Below, one piece after another: positions 28,098 to 36,228 of a DNA stretch of 64,000 bases. The stretch covers positions 434,001 to 498,000 of the forward strand of contig NZ_JAMXST010000005.1 of NCBI RefSeq assembly GCF_024124905.1, written 5' to 3'. The DNA comes from Cellulosimicrobium cellulans. Lineage in GTDB: Bacteria; Actinomycetota; Actinomycetes; Actinomycetales; Cellulomonadaceae. Position 1 is the first letter of the stretch, and each line of letters starts with the position of its first letter. The notes under the pieces are model-generated. The model saw nothing but the letters and a program-made list of their open reading frames with translations. It was not told the DNA's origin and made no database searches. Position numbers and translations under genes: made by a program.

Positions 28098-29396
28098 TCA
28101 GACGCTCGCGCGCTGGCGCGCGGCGGCCGGGGTCACGGTGGGTGCGCCCGCGGCGGGCACGGGCGACGCGGCCTGCGGCTCGGCGTCGGCGAACGGGTCG
28201 GCCGCGTCGAGGCGGCGCTCCAGCGCGGCCTCGCGCGCCTCGACGACCTCGGCCTCGAGCCCGGCGTCCACCGTGCCCTCCTCCCAGGCGTCGTTGACGT
28301 TGTTGTGGTCCACGGGCTTGCGGCGCGACGCGACCCAGATGGCGACGGACGTCGCGACGAGGATCGCGAACACGACGACCGTCCCGGCCGCGCCGCCGAT
28401 CCCGTGCTGGATGCCGTAGCAGGCCGCGCCGACGAGGCCGGCGGCCGGGAGCGTCAGGCCCCACGCGGCGAGCATGCGGCCCGCGACGCCCCAGCGGACC
28501 GTGGCGCCCGGCATCCCGACGCCCGAGCCGAGGATCGAGCCGGTCGCGACGTGCGTCGTCGAGAGCGAGTACCCGAACAGGCCGGACATGAGGATCACGG
28601 CCGCGGACGACGTCTCGGCGGCCATGCCCTGACGCGTGTCGATCTCGACGAGGCCCTTGCCGAGCGTGCGGATGATGCGCCAGCCGCCCAGGTACGTGCC
28701 GAGCGCCATGAAGGACGCGCAGGCGAGGATCACCCAGAACGGGACGCCCGAGTCCGCCGGGACGGCGCCCGCCGCGATGAGCGCGAGCAGGATGATGCCC
28801 ATCGACTTCTGCGCGTCGTTGGTGCCGTGCGCGAGCGAGACGAGCGAGGCCGAGCCGACCTGGCCCCAGCGGAACGCCCGGGTCGAGACGTCCTCGGGGA
28901 CGTCGCGCGTGAGGCGCGCGACGGCCCACGTCCCGACGCTCGCGACGCCGACCGCGACGAGCGGGGCGAGCAGCGCGGGGACGAGCACCTTGGCGGCGAC
29001 ACCGCTCCAGATGACGCCCTGCGTGCCGACGGCCGCGAGCACCGAGCCGACGACGCCGCCGATCAGCGCGTGCGACGAGCTCGACGGGATGCCGAGCAGC
29101 CAGGTCAGCAGGTTCCAGGTGATGCCGCCCACGAGCCCTGCGAGGACGACCTCGAGGGTGATGACGTCGGCGTCGACCAGACCCTTCGCGATGGTCGCCG
29201 CGACCGCCAGGGAGAGGAACGCTCCGACCATGTTGAGGACGGCGGAGAGGGCGACGGCGGTCTTGGGCTTGAGGGCCTTGGTGGCGATGGAGGTGGCCAT
29301 CGCGTTGCCCGTGTCGTGGAAGCCGTTGGTGAAGTCGAAGGCCAGTGCGGTCACGACGACGAGCACCAGCAGGAGCGTCTCGGTCACGTCGTCCAT
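28098..29396 (-). CDS. pit: PiT-family inorganic phosphate transporter
   Basis: 432-aa low-affinity phosphate (metal-phosphate) symporter. The family's duplicated signature is present: DFTNGFHDTGNAMATSIATK near the N-terminus and VSLAHGTNDAQKSMGI in the second half. About ten transmembrane helices are visible. An acidic, Ala-rich cytoplasmic tail starts near residue 350 (DHNNVNDAWEEGTVDAG). It is the first gene of a two-gene unit, and a candidate PHO box lies about 55-85 bp upstream of the ATG. Confidence 0.93.
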   Translation of the reverse strand: MDDVTETLLLVLVVVTALAFDFTNGFHDTGNAMATSIATKALKPKTAVALSAVLNMVGAFLSLAVAATIAKGLVDADVITLEVVLAGLVGGITWNLLTWLLGIPSSSSHALIGGVVGSVLAAVGTQGVIWSGVAAKVLVPALLAPLVAVGVASVGTWAVARLTRDVPEDVSTRAFRWGQVGSASLVSLAHGTNDAQKSMGIILLALIAAGAVPADSGVPFWVILACASFMALGTYLGGWRIIRTLGKGLVEIDTRQGMAAETSSAAVILMSGLFGYSLSTTHVATGSILGSGVGMPGATVRWGVAGRMLAAWGLTLPAAGLVGAACYGIQHGIGGAAGTVVVFAILVATSVAIWVASRRKPVDHNNVNDAWEEGTVDAGLEAEVVEAREAALERRLDAADPFADAEPQAASPVPAAGAPTVTPAAARQRASV

Positions 29397-29449
29397 GGTG
29401 GGGTCATCCCCGGAGCGCGCTCGACCATCCTGTGGATTCTTCCGCCACT

Positions 29450-29482
29450 GTTCACCGACAGTTCATCCGGCGTTCGAAGCCG
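29450..29482. promoter_or_regulatory. Candidate PHO box (three GTTC direct repeats, 11-nt period)
   Basis: GTTCACCGACA (29450-29460), GTTCATCCGGC (29461-29471) and GTTCGAAGCCG (29472-29482) are three 11-nt direct units. The first two match the GTTCACC-like half sites bound by PhoP in streptomycetes. They lie upstream of the phosphate transporter gene, in reverse orientation relative to it. Confidence 0.5.
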
Positions 29483-29497
29483 GTGTTCGAACGCCGG
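29467..29497. terminator. Perfect 12-bp stem-loop downstream of the 577-aa membrane protein gene
   Basis: CCGGCGTTCGAA (29467-29478) and TTCGAACGCCGG (29486-29497) with a 7-nt loop. It lies after the stop at 29609 and overlaps the third unit of the PHO-like repeats, so it could be terminator, operator or both. The gap 29397-29608 holds nothing else I recognise. Confidence 0.5.
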
Positions 29498-29608
29498 ACG
29501 AGGCCTGGCCGGGCAGGGCCGGACGGCCCGCGGGAACGGGCGCCCCGGCCCTGGTGAGGACGACCCGCGGGGTGCCGCACAGGGCGACGCACGGCGACGG
29601 CCGGGACG

Positions 29609-31342
29609 TCAGGCGACGGTCGGCGCGCCCAGGTCGGCGAGGGCGTCGTCGAGGTCGTCGACGACGGTCGCGACCGCCTCGCGCTGCGTCCGGGCGCGCT
29701 CCGCCTCCGCCGCGACGGCGGTGCGCGCCTCGGCCAGCTCGGCGTCGAACCGCTCGGCGCTCGCCTGCGCGGCGGCACGCTGGTCCCGCGCGCGCTGCTC
29801 GCCCGAGAACCACTGCCACGCCGCGACCACGGCCGCGACGACGGTCACCGCGTACCAGGCCGGCGCGACCACGATCCCGAGCACGAGCGTCACCACCGCG
29901 AGCGCCCCGACCCCGCCGACGACGCCCCACGACACCCCGTCGACGGGGCGCGCGAGGAGCTCTGCCCGTGCCGTCGCGGCGGGCGACGCGCCGTCGTCGG
30001 CCGGCGTGACGGTGACGGTCCGGCCCGCGAGGCGCAGCACGCGCGACGGCGCCGGGGACGCCGCGAGCTCGGAGGCCCGCGCGTGGCTCGCGACGCGCAA
30101 GTCGTCGACGAGCAGCGGTGCCGCGATCGCCGCGAGCCCCGGGTCGGTGCCGCGCGCGTCGTCCACGAGCAGGTCGACGAGCGTCCCCGCGGACGCGTCC
30201 CACTCCGGGCCGTCGTCCTCGGGCGCGCGGCCCACGCGGTCGGCCAGGAGCTCCGCCCGCTCGAGGAGGCCGCGCTCCACGGGCGCGCCCTCGTTCACGA
30301 GCGACCCGACGACCCGCAGCAGCGCCGCGCCGGGGGCGGGTGCGCCGCTCGGCGCCGCAGTCATGCCGGAGGTGGTGCCCGACGGCGCCCCGAGCGCGAG
30401 CGGCCCGGGCGCCGGCGACGGCAGCGCGACCTCCCCCGCCACGACGGCCCGCGACCACGCGGTCCAGGATCGCAGCAGCGGCAGGGCGTCGGGCGCCGCG
30501 GTGCGGCGACGCGTCCCGGACCCGTCGGCCGCGGCGGCCTCGGGCGATCCCCAGTCGTCCGCGCTCCCGGGGAGCGCGGGCGCGGCCTCGAGGAGCCGGG
30601 CGCGCCAGCGGGCGTGCGCGTCGTCGTCGAGCAGGGCCACGCGGTCGGCGAGCGCCGCGCGGACGACCGCGACGCCGTCGTCCCCGAGGTGCCCCGCGGC
30701 CGCCGCGCACCACAGCGCCCGCTCGGAGACCGACACGAGGACCTCGTCCGGCCGCTCGCCGGGGCGCTCCGGTGCCGCCTCCGGCTCCCCGTCGGCGCTG
30801 CCCCAGCCGCTCTCGGGGAGGACGGGGGCGTCGAGCACCCAGGGCGTCCACTCGCGCGCGAGGCCGGGCTGCCCGACGAGCGCGCACACCGCGACGAGGT
30901 ACGTCGCGGCCCGACGGCGGTCGCGCAGGAGCGCCTCCTGCGCCGCCTCGGGGTCGAGCCGACCCGCGGGCAGCTCGGCGACGGCGAGCGCCGCGGGGAC
31001 GAGCCAGTAGCCGGGAACGTCGGCGAGGTCGGGCGACCGGCGCAGGTGCGACACGTCGCCCTCGCCCGCCACGACCGCGCGCGTCAGGGCGCGCGCCGCG
31101 TCCCGGGCGCGTCGGGCGGGCGTGAACAGCGCGAGCTCCTCGCGCACCTCGCCGAGCTCGATGAGCGCGTTGACGAGGCGCGTGAGCACCTCGACCCGAC
31201 TGGACAGGTCGCCCTCCAGCGAGCGCAGGCGCCGGTTGAGCGACGCCTCGCGCGACCGCGCCATCGCGGCCTGCGCGGCGAGCTCGTCCGAGAGGGCCTG
31301 CATGTTGCCCTGGTCGCTGCGCCAGTAGCTGTACGTCGACAT
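29609..31342 (-). CDS. Coiled-coil membrane protein of unknown function
   Basis: 577-aa protein starting MSTYSYWRSDQGNMQALSDE. An N-terminal helical, coiled-coil-like part (about residues 10-60) leads into a long Ala/Leu-rich helical region. Near residues 478-520 there are one or two membrane helices (GVVGGVGALAVVTLVLGIV, APAWYAVTVVAAVVAAWQWF), and a charged C-terminal coiled coil (about 522-565) follows. I recognise no catalytic motif. ATG 31342 was chosen because everything upstream in the frame lies antisense to the next gene. It starts 14 bp downstream of the NrtR-like gene stop, so they may share a transcript. Confidence 0.65.
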   Translation of the reverse strand: MSTYSYWRSDQGNMQALSDELAAQAAMARSREASLNRRLRSLEGDLSSRVEVLTRLVNALIELGEVREELALFTPARRARDAARALTRAVVAGEGDVSHLRRSPDLADVPGYWLVPAALAVAELPAGRLDPEAAQEALLRDRRRAATYLVAVCALVGQPGLAREWTPWVLDAPVLPESGWGSADGEPEAAPERPGERPDEVLVSVSERALWCAAAAGHLGDDGVAVVRAALADRVALLDDDAHARWRARLLEAAPALPGSADDWGSPEAAAADGSGTRRRTAAPDALPLLRSWTAWSRAVVAGEVALPSPAPGPLALGAPSGTTSGMTAAPSGAPAPGAALLRVVGSLVNEGAPVERGLLERAELLADRVGRAPEDDGPEWDASAGTLVDLLVDDARGTDPGLAAIAAPLLVDDLRVASHARASELAASPAPSRVLRLAGRTVTVTPADDGASPAATARAELLARPVDGVSWGVVGGVGALAVVTLVLGIVVAPAWYAVTVVAAVVAAWQWFSGEQRARDQRAAAQASAERFDAELAEARTAVAAEAERARTQREAVATVVDDLDDALADLGAPTVA

Positions 31343-31356
31343 GCGCGCGAGCGTAC

Positions 31357-32259
31357 TCAGCCGCGCGCCGCTGTCGAGGGGGAGTTCTCCCCCGGGTGCC
31401 CCGCCGCTGAGCGTCGCGGACGCATGAGCGGCGGATCGAGGACGGCGGGCACGCTCGCGGGCGCGAGGTCCGGGTCCGCTGCCGAACCCGGGGTCGCTCC
31501 CCACGCGGGGCCGGTCGTGGGGAGGGACCCCGGGTTCGGCGCGGCGCGGTAGAGGGTCGCGGGGCGGCCGGTGCCGCCTGAGGTCGTGCGGCCGGTGTCC
31601 TGGAGGAAGCCCGGGGTGGTCGTGGCCTTGCGCGAGAAGTTGCGCGGGTCGAGCCGCACGCCCCAGACCGCCTCGTAGACGCGCCGCAGGTCGGCGACCG
31701 TGAACTCGGGCGGACAGAACGCCGTCGCGAGCGCCGAGTACTCGAGCTTGGCGCGGGCCCGTTCGACGCCGTCGGCGAGGATCCGCGCGTGGTCGAACGC
31801 GAGCCCGGTGCCCGACGGCGCCCGGTCGCCCGACGCCGTCGACCCGGCCGGGGCCTGCGCGAGCAGGGGCGCGACGGGGTGCCAGGCCGCTCCCCCGGCG
31901 TCGGACCCGGCGCGCACGACACCGAACTCGGGGGCGAGCAGGAGGTAGGCGACGGAGAGGACCGGCCCGCGCGGGTCGCGGTGGAGCGGCCCGTAGGTGC
32001 GGAGCTGCTCCAGGTGGCCGGGCGGGCGGACGCCGGTCTCCTCCGCGAGCTCGCGCCGGGCCGCCCCGGCGAGCCCCTCCTCCGGCAGCACGAACCCGCC
32101 CGGGAGCGCGAGCGCGCCGCGGAACGGCTCGATGCCGCGCTCGACGAGCAGCACGTGCAGGGCGTCGTCGCGGACCGTGAGCGCGACGACGTCGACCGTG
32201 ACGGGCAGCAGCGCGGCGGTCGGCGGGACGCCGGGGGTCGGGCTGACGGACGGGGTCAT
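31357..32259 (-). CDS. nrtR: NrtR-type Nudix transcriptional regulator
   Basis: 300-aa regulator: an N-terminal Nudix domain fused to a C-terminal winged helix. The Nudix box is intact (GFVLPEEGLAGAARRELAEE, residues of about 54-73), although many NrtR proteins use the fold to sense ADP-ribose or NAD-related ligands without catalysis. The DNA-binding part includes FTVADLRRVYEAVWG and RNFSRKATTTPGFL. The normal family C-terminus should lie near residue 240 (GRPATLYR). About 60 extra residues follow, and their first 20 codons coincide with a large inverted repeat. Two CGTC/GACG palindromes in the divergent gap suggest autoregulation and control of the SPFH operon. Confidence 0.8.
   Translation of the reverse strand: MTPSVSPTPGVPPTAALLPVTVDVVALTVRDDALHVLLVERGIEPFRGALALPGGFVLPEEGLAGAARRELAEETGVRPPGHLEQLRTYGPLHRDPRGPVLSVAYLLLAPEFGVVRAGSDAGGAAWHPVAPLLAQAPAGSTASGDRAPSGTGLAFDHARILADGVERARAKLEYSALATAFCPPEFTVADLRRVYEAVWGVRLDPRNFSRKATTTPGFLQDTGRTTSGGTGRPATLYRAAPNPGSLPTTGPAWGATPGSAADPDLAPASVPAVLDPPLMRPRRSAAGHPGENSPSTAARG
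31481..31540. repeat. Large inverted repeat inside the 3' part of the NrtR gene
   Basis: Outer arms of 15 bp (31481-31495 and 31526-31540, GCCGAACCCGGGGTC and its complement) are perfect. After a single mismatch, a second 9-bp stem (31497-31505 and 31516-31524) continues to a 10-nt loop. The 14-mer CGAACCCGGGGTCG recurs at 53955-53968, so it may belong to a dispersed palindrome family. Here it encodes residues of about 241-260 of NrtR. Confidence 0.75.
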
Positions 32260-32280
32260 GCGGCCATCGTCGCACATTAG

Positions 32281-32336
32281 CGTCAGGTTGACGAGAACAA
32301 TCGGAGAGGTCTAGCGTCCTTATCGTCAGAACGACG
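32281..32336. promoter_or_regulatory. Two NrtR-like operators in the NrtR/SPFH divergent promoter
   Basis: CGTCAGGTTGACG (32281-32293) and CGTCAGAACGACG (32324-32336) are related palindromes, both followed by AG or AGAA, with starts 43 bp apart (about four helical turns). The first overlaps a plausible -35 box for the SPFH gene, TTGACG (32288-32293), which is followed 18 bp later by TAGCGT (32312-32317). The arrangement fits repression of both divergent genes by NrtR. Confidence 0.6.
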
Positions 32337-32356
32337 AGAAAGAGATGGAGACGACC

Positions 32357-33433
32357 ATGGCGACTATCCGCACCTACCCGTGGACCCGGCACTTCCTCGG
32401 CAGCCCCACCGGGCACGTCGTGCACCTGCGCCGCGGGCGCGTCGCGCACGAGGGCGTGGGTCAGGCGTTCTGGTTCCGGCCGACGACGTCGGTCCTCTCG
32501 GAGGTCCCCGTCGACGACCAGGAGCTGCCCGTCTTCTTCCACGCCGTGACCGCCGACCACCAGGACGTCACCGTCCAGGCCGGGGTCACCTACCGGTTCA
32601 CCGACCCCGTGACCGTCTCGCAGCGCCTCGACTTCGCCGTCGACCCGGGCAGCGGCGAGACGAGCACCGCGGGCCGGGACCAGGTGACCAGCATCGTCGG
32701 CCGGCTCGCGCAGAGCCGCGCCGCCGACGCGCTCGCGGCGATGCCCCTCGCCGACGCCCTCACGGCCGGCGTGCCGCGCGTGCGCGACGTCCTCACCGAC
32801 GCGCTGACCACCGACCCGCGCCTCACCGCGACCGGGATCGTGGTCATCGGCGTCCAGGTGCTCGCCGTCCGCCCCGAGAAGGACGTCGAGCGCGCGCTCC
32901 AGACGCCGGCGCGCGAGCGCGTGCAGGCCGAGGCCGACCGCGCGACGTACGAGCGCCGGGCCCTCGCCGTCGAGCGCGAGCGTGCGATCGCCGAGAACGA
33001 GCTCGCGAGCACGATCGAGCTCGCGACCCGCCGCGAGCGCCTCGTCGCCCAGGAGGGCGCGAACGCCCGGCGCGAGGCGGAGGAGAAGGCCGCCGCCGCG
33101 CTGGTCGACGCCCGCGCGACCGCCGAGCGCGCTCGGCTCGCGACCGACGCGCAGGCCGAGCAGGTGCGCGTCGTCGGCGCGGCCGAGGCCGCCGCCGAGC
33201 AGGCCCGCATGGACGTCTGGGCGAGCGCAGGCCCGGGCACGCTCCTCGCTCTCGCGGTCCGCGAGGCGGCCGGCGCGCTCCCCGACGTCCAGAACCTCAC
33301 CGTCACGCCCGACCTCCTGACGGGTGTGCTGGGCTCGCTGCTGGGCGGCGCGCTCGGTGGGCCCGACGGCGGACCGGACGGCGGGCGGTCGGGGACGGCC
33401 GCGGGCGCCGGGACCACGGGGAAGGCGGCCTGA
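32357..33433 (+). CDS. SPFH/band-7 domain protein (stomatin/slipin-like)
   Basis: 358-aa protein of the SPFH (stomatin, prohibitin, flotillin, HflK/C) superfamily, which forms oligomeric scaffolds on membranes. The SPFH domain spans about residues 20-190 (VTADHQDVTVQAGVTYRFTD; RLTATGIVVIGVQVLAVRP). A long Ala/Glu/Arg coiled coil (about 185-290) and a Gly-rich tail follow. No strong N-terminal membrane helix is visible, so membrane contact may be peripheral. I preferred ATG 32357 (GGAG 6 nt upstream) to ATG 32345. The NAD-kinase-like gene starts 2 nt after its stop. Its divergent partner is the NrtR-type regulator. Confidence 0.8.
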   Translation: MATIRTYPWTRHFLGSPTGHVVHLRRGRVAHEGVGQAFWFRPTTSVLSEVPVDDQELPVFFHAVTADHQDVTVQAGVTYRFTDPVTVSQRLDFAVDPGSGETSTAGRDQVTSIVGRLAQSRAADALAAMPLADALTAGVPRVRDVLTDALTTDPRLTATGIVVIGVQVLAVRPEKDVERALQTPARERVQAEADRATYERRALAVERERAIAENELASTIELATRRERLVAQEGANARREAEEKAAAALVDARATAERARLATDAQAEQVRVVGAAEAAAEQARMDVWASAGPGTLLALAVREAAGALPDVQNLTVTPDLLTGVLGSLLGGALGGPDGGPDGGRSGTAAGAGTTGKAA

Positions 33434-33435
33434 CG

Positions 33436-34353
33436 GTGCTGCGGCGACGCGCCGTCGTCGTGCACCGGCGCACGGAGCTCGACGACCTGCTGGACCGGCA
33501 CGGGACCCGTGGTCAGGCGGAGTTCTTCCTCCGCTCGCGCGGTCGGTCGCTCGCCGAGGTCCAGGCGCGGCACGACGCGCTCGCGGCGGCGCGCGACGCC
33601 GTCGTGACCGCCCTCCCGGCGGGCTGGGCGCGTGCGGACGTCGAGCGCGCCGACCTGTCGCGGTTCCTCCTCGCGCCGGAGGACGTCGTGGTCGTCGTGG
33701 GGCAGGACGGCCTCGTCGCGAACGTCGCGAAGTACCTGCGCGGGCAGCCCGTGCTGGGCGTGGACCCCGAGCCCGGGGTGAACCCCGGGGTGCTCGTGCG
33801 GCACTCGGTGGGGGCCGCCGCGGCCCTCCTCCGCGGTCTCGGTGACGACGCCCCCGCGGGCGCGCCCGACCCCACGGCGGTCCTGCCCGTCGACGCGCTC
33901 ACCATGGTCCGTGCCGACCTCGACGACGGGCAGCACCTCACGGCGCTCAACGAGGTGTTCGTCGGGCACGCGAGCCACCAGAGCGCGCGCTACACGCTGT
34001 GGTGCGCGGCGGGCGAGGAGCGGCAGTCGTCGTCGGGCGTGCTCGTCGCGACCGGCACCGGCGCGACGGGCTGGTGGGCGTCGCTCGCGCACGACCGCGG
34101 CGGCCGCCAGGCCCCGGGGCGCACCGAGCACCGGCTCGGCTGGTTCGTGCGCGAGGCGTGGCCCTCGCCGGCGACGGGCGTCACGCTCACGGAGGGCGTC
34201 GTGGAGGAGGGTGCGGACGTCGCGCTCACCGTCGCGTCGGACCGGCTCGTCGTGTTCGGCGACGGTGTGGAGGACGACCGGCTCGTCGCCTCCTGGGGCC
34301 AGACCGTGACGGTCCGCACCGCGGACTCGCCCCTGCGGCTCGTCCGCCCCTGA
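33436..34353 (+). CDS. NAD kinase-family protein, NADK2 (mitochondrial)-like branch
   Basis: 305-aa protein of the NAD kinase/diacylglycerol kinase fold. The phosphate-binding GGDGT motif is altered to VVVVGQDGLVANVAKYL, followed by QPVLGVDPEPGVNPG. The later motifs ALNEVFVGHASHQSARY and SSSGVLVATGTGATGWW resemble the mitochondrial NADK2 type, not the ordinary bacterial NadK. ATP-dependent phosphorylation of NAD is the family reaction, but the altered GGDG motif makes specificity or activity uncertain. The GTG start lies 2 nt after the SPFH stop, so the two are co-translated. Location in an NrtR-controlled operon supports a link to NAD(P) metabolism. Confidence 0.72.
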   Translation: MLRRRAVVVHRRTELDDLLDRHGTRGQAEFFLRSRGRSLAEVQARHDALAAARDAVVTALPAGWARADVERADLSRFLLAPEDVVVVVGQDGLVANVAKYLRGQPVLGVDPEPGVNPGVLVRHSVGAAAALLRGLGDDAPAGAPDPTAVLPVDALTMVRADLDDGQHLTALNEVFVGHASHQSARYTLWCAAGEERQSSSGVLVATGTGATGWWASLAHDRGGRQAPGRTEHRLGWFVREAWPSPATGVTLTEGVVEEGADVALTVASDRLVVFGDGVEDDRLVASWGQTVTVRTADSPLRLVRP

Positions 34354-34370
34354 CCGCCGGGTGCCCGATT

Positions 34371-34382
34371 TCACCCGGGTGA
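34371..34382. promoter_or_regulatory. 12-bp perfect palindrome upstream of the zinc-ribbon gene
   Basis: TCACCCGGGTGA, 18 bp after the NAD-kinase-like stop and upstream of a TAGCAT -10-like box near 34411. An operator or part of a weak terminator. Confidence 0.35.
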
Positions 34383-34504
34383 TCCGTCCGGGCGGCGAGG
34401 GTCCGTGGGTAGCATCGCTGCGGTCATGGGATCCCCATGACGCACCCCTCCCGCGGGCGTGGCCTGCGGGGACGCCGACCCCCGAGCCTGCCGAGGTCCC
34501 TGCC

Positions 34505-35149
34505 ATGAGCGCGCCCATCGCCTTCACCGACAACGTCCGCGACCTGTCGAACGCGGGCGGCTACCAGTTCGAGTTCCGGTGCGAGCGGTGCGGCAACGGG
34601 TACCGGTCCGCGTACCAGGCGGACCTCGTCGCCAAGGGCAGCAGCCTCGTCCAGGCGGCGGGCCGGTTCTTCGGCGGCAAGGTGGCCGACCTGTCGTACG
34701 CGGCGGGTTCGTGGGCCGCCGACCGGCAGACCAACTCGTCCGCGAAGGACAAGGCGCTCGACGCCGCCGTCGGCGAGGTGCGCGACGCCTTCCGCCAGTG
34801 CCACGGCTGCGGCGACTGGATGTGCCACGAGGTCTGCTGGAACGACGCCGTCGGGCAGTGCGTGCGCTGCTCGCCCCAGCAGGCGGAGGAGCTCGCCCAG
34901 CTCCAGGCCGAGGCGCGCCGCTACCAGCTCCAGGAGCAGCTCCGGACGACGGACCTGGTCGGCGGCGCGGACCTGCGGACGCCGGTCGTCACGCAGTGCC
35001 CGTCGTGCTCGGCCAAGGTCGGAGGCGGCAAGTTCTGCCCCGAGTGCGGCGAGCGCCTCGCGCAGGTCGCCGCGTGCCGCGAGTGCGGCACGCAGAACGC
35101 CGCGGGCGCGCGGTTCTGCGCCGAGTGCGGCAGCCCGCAGGCCGTCTGA
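34505..35149 (+). CDS. Multi-zinc-ribbon protein
   Basis: 214-aa protein with paired cysteines throughout: CERCGNGY near residue 24, CHGCGDWMCHEVCW near 100 and CVRC near 119. Two C-terminal zinc ribbons follow: CPSCSAKVGGGKFCPECG and CRECGTQNAAGARFCAECG. A helical, Gln/Glu-rich linker (EELAQLQAEARRYQLQEQL) separates the halves. No membrane segment is visible. Such proteins often act as adaptors; the function here is unknown. The start at ATG 34505 has GAGG upstream. It lies 151 bp after the NAD-kinase-like gene with its own likely promoter, so it may not belong to that operon. Confidence 0.72.
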   Translation: MSAPIAFTDNVRDLSNAGGYQFEFRCERCGNGYRSAYQADLVAKGSSLVQAAGRFFGGKVADLSYAAGSWAADRQTNSSAKDKALDAAVGEVRDAFRQCHGCGDWMCHEVCWNDAVGQCVRCSPQQAEELAQLQAEARRYQLQEQLRTTDLVGGADLRTPVVTQCPSCSAKVGGGKFCPECGERLAQVAACRECGTQNAAGARFCAECGSPQAV

Positions 35150-35196
35150 CCGCGGGCCGCCTCCACGCATACCACCCGGACCGCCGGGCGGCGGAC

Positions 35197-36228
35197 TCAG
35201 AGGTCCGGAGGCGTCCCGCCCGACCGGCCCCGACGCGCCGCCTGACGAGCCTCCCGCGCCTCGCGGGCCTCACGGTCCCGGCGCGCGCGGAGCACGGCCT
35301 CGCGCCGCTCGCCGATCTCGTCGCTCGTCAGGCTCGTCAGGTGGTCCTCCGCACCGCGCGCCGCCGCCCGCTCCGCCTCGACGCGGGCCCGGTGCTCGGC
35401 CGACTGCGGGCGCGTGCGCACGACGCGCGGGTCGAGCCGGTACTCGTCGCCGTGCCGCTCGAGTCGGCGCCGCGCCGCCAGGCGTGCGCGCTCGCGGTGG
35501 AACCGCCACGTCCAGGCCCGGCGGAGCGCGACGACGGACCAGAGCGCGAACGGGACCGCGGCCACGACGAGCCCGACCCGCCAGCCGGACGGCAGCGCCG
35601 TCGACGCCCCGGTGCTCGCGAGCACCCAGGCGATCCCTGCGGGGACCGCGGGCCAGAACTCGCGGAAGTCGAGGTTCCAGCCGCACGCGTAGAAGCGCAT
35701 GAGGGTGTCCGTGAGCCGCGTGCGCCGCTGCGGCTGGAGCGACATCGCGACCGGACCCGGCACGGGCGGGCCGAGGGTCGTGCCGGGCGCGACGTGGCTC
35801 GTGAACGACAGCCGGTCGCCGCGGTACGCGGGCCGCAGCGCCCGCCCGGCATACACGAAGGACAACGCGGCGAGCGGCCAGATCGCGCACGACAGGTACC
35901 ACGCGACCGGCCCCGCGAGCACCACGACGATGGGCGCGACCACGGCGAGCCGGCCCAGCACGGCGCCGGGCGAGGCCACGAGCTCGGCCCACGGCTCCTG
36001 GTCCGCGGGCGGCTCGAACAGCCCGTACGCCGCGACCGCGAGGTACAGGCCCAGGACGAACAGCCCGATCGTCGTCCACACGAGCCCGATCGCGAGGTAG
36101 CCGACCGGGCGCAGCAGCAGCGCCGCCGTCGCCGGGGGCGTCGCGTCGCGCGCGGACCGCGGGTCGGGCGTCGGGCCGCTCACCGGACCGGTCGCCTGTT
36201 CGGTCACCGTGTCGTCACCGGCGCTCAC
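35197..36228 (-). CDS. Multi-pass membrane protein of unknown function
   Basis: 343-aa protein with about four hydrophobic segments (LAIGLVWTTIGLFVLGLYLA, GRLAVVAPIVVVLAGPVAWY, WPAVPAGIAWVLASTGAS, RVGLVVAAVPFALWSVVAL) and a long, very basic, Arg-rich cytoplasmic tail from about residue 240. I recognise no enzymatic motif. The GTG start overlaps the stop of the upstream peptidase gene by 4 nt (GTGA), so it is translated with it. The role is unknown. Confidence 0.65.
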   Translation of the reverse strand: MSAGDDTVTEQATGPVSGPTPDPRSARDATPPATAALLLRPVGYLAIGLVWTTIGLFVLGLYLAVAAYGLFEPPADQEPWAELVASPGAVLGRLAVVAPIVVVLAGPVAWYLSCAIWPLAALSFVYAGRALRPAYRGDRLSFTSHVAPGTTLGPPVPGPVAMSLQPQRRTRLTDTLMRFYACGWNLDFREFWPAVPAGIAWVLASTGASTALPSGWRVGLVVAAVPFALWSVVALRRAWTWRFHRERARLAARRRLERHGDEYRLDPRVVRTRPQSAEHRARVEAERAAARGAEDHLTSLTSDEIGERREAVLRARRDREAREAREARQAARRGRSGGTPPDL

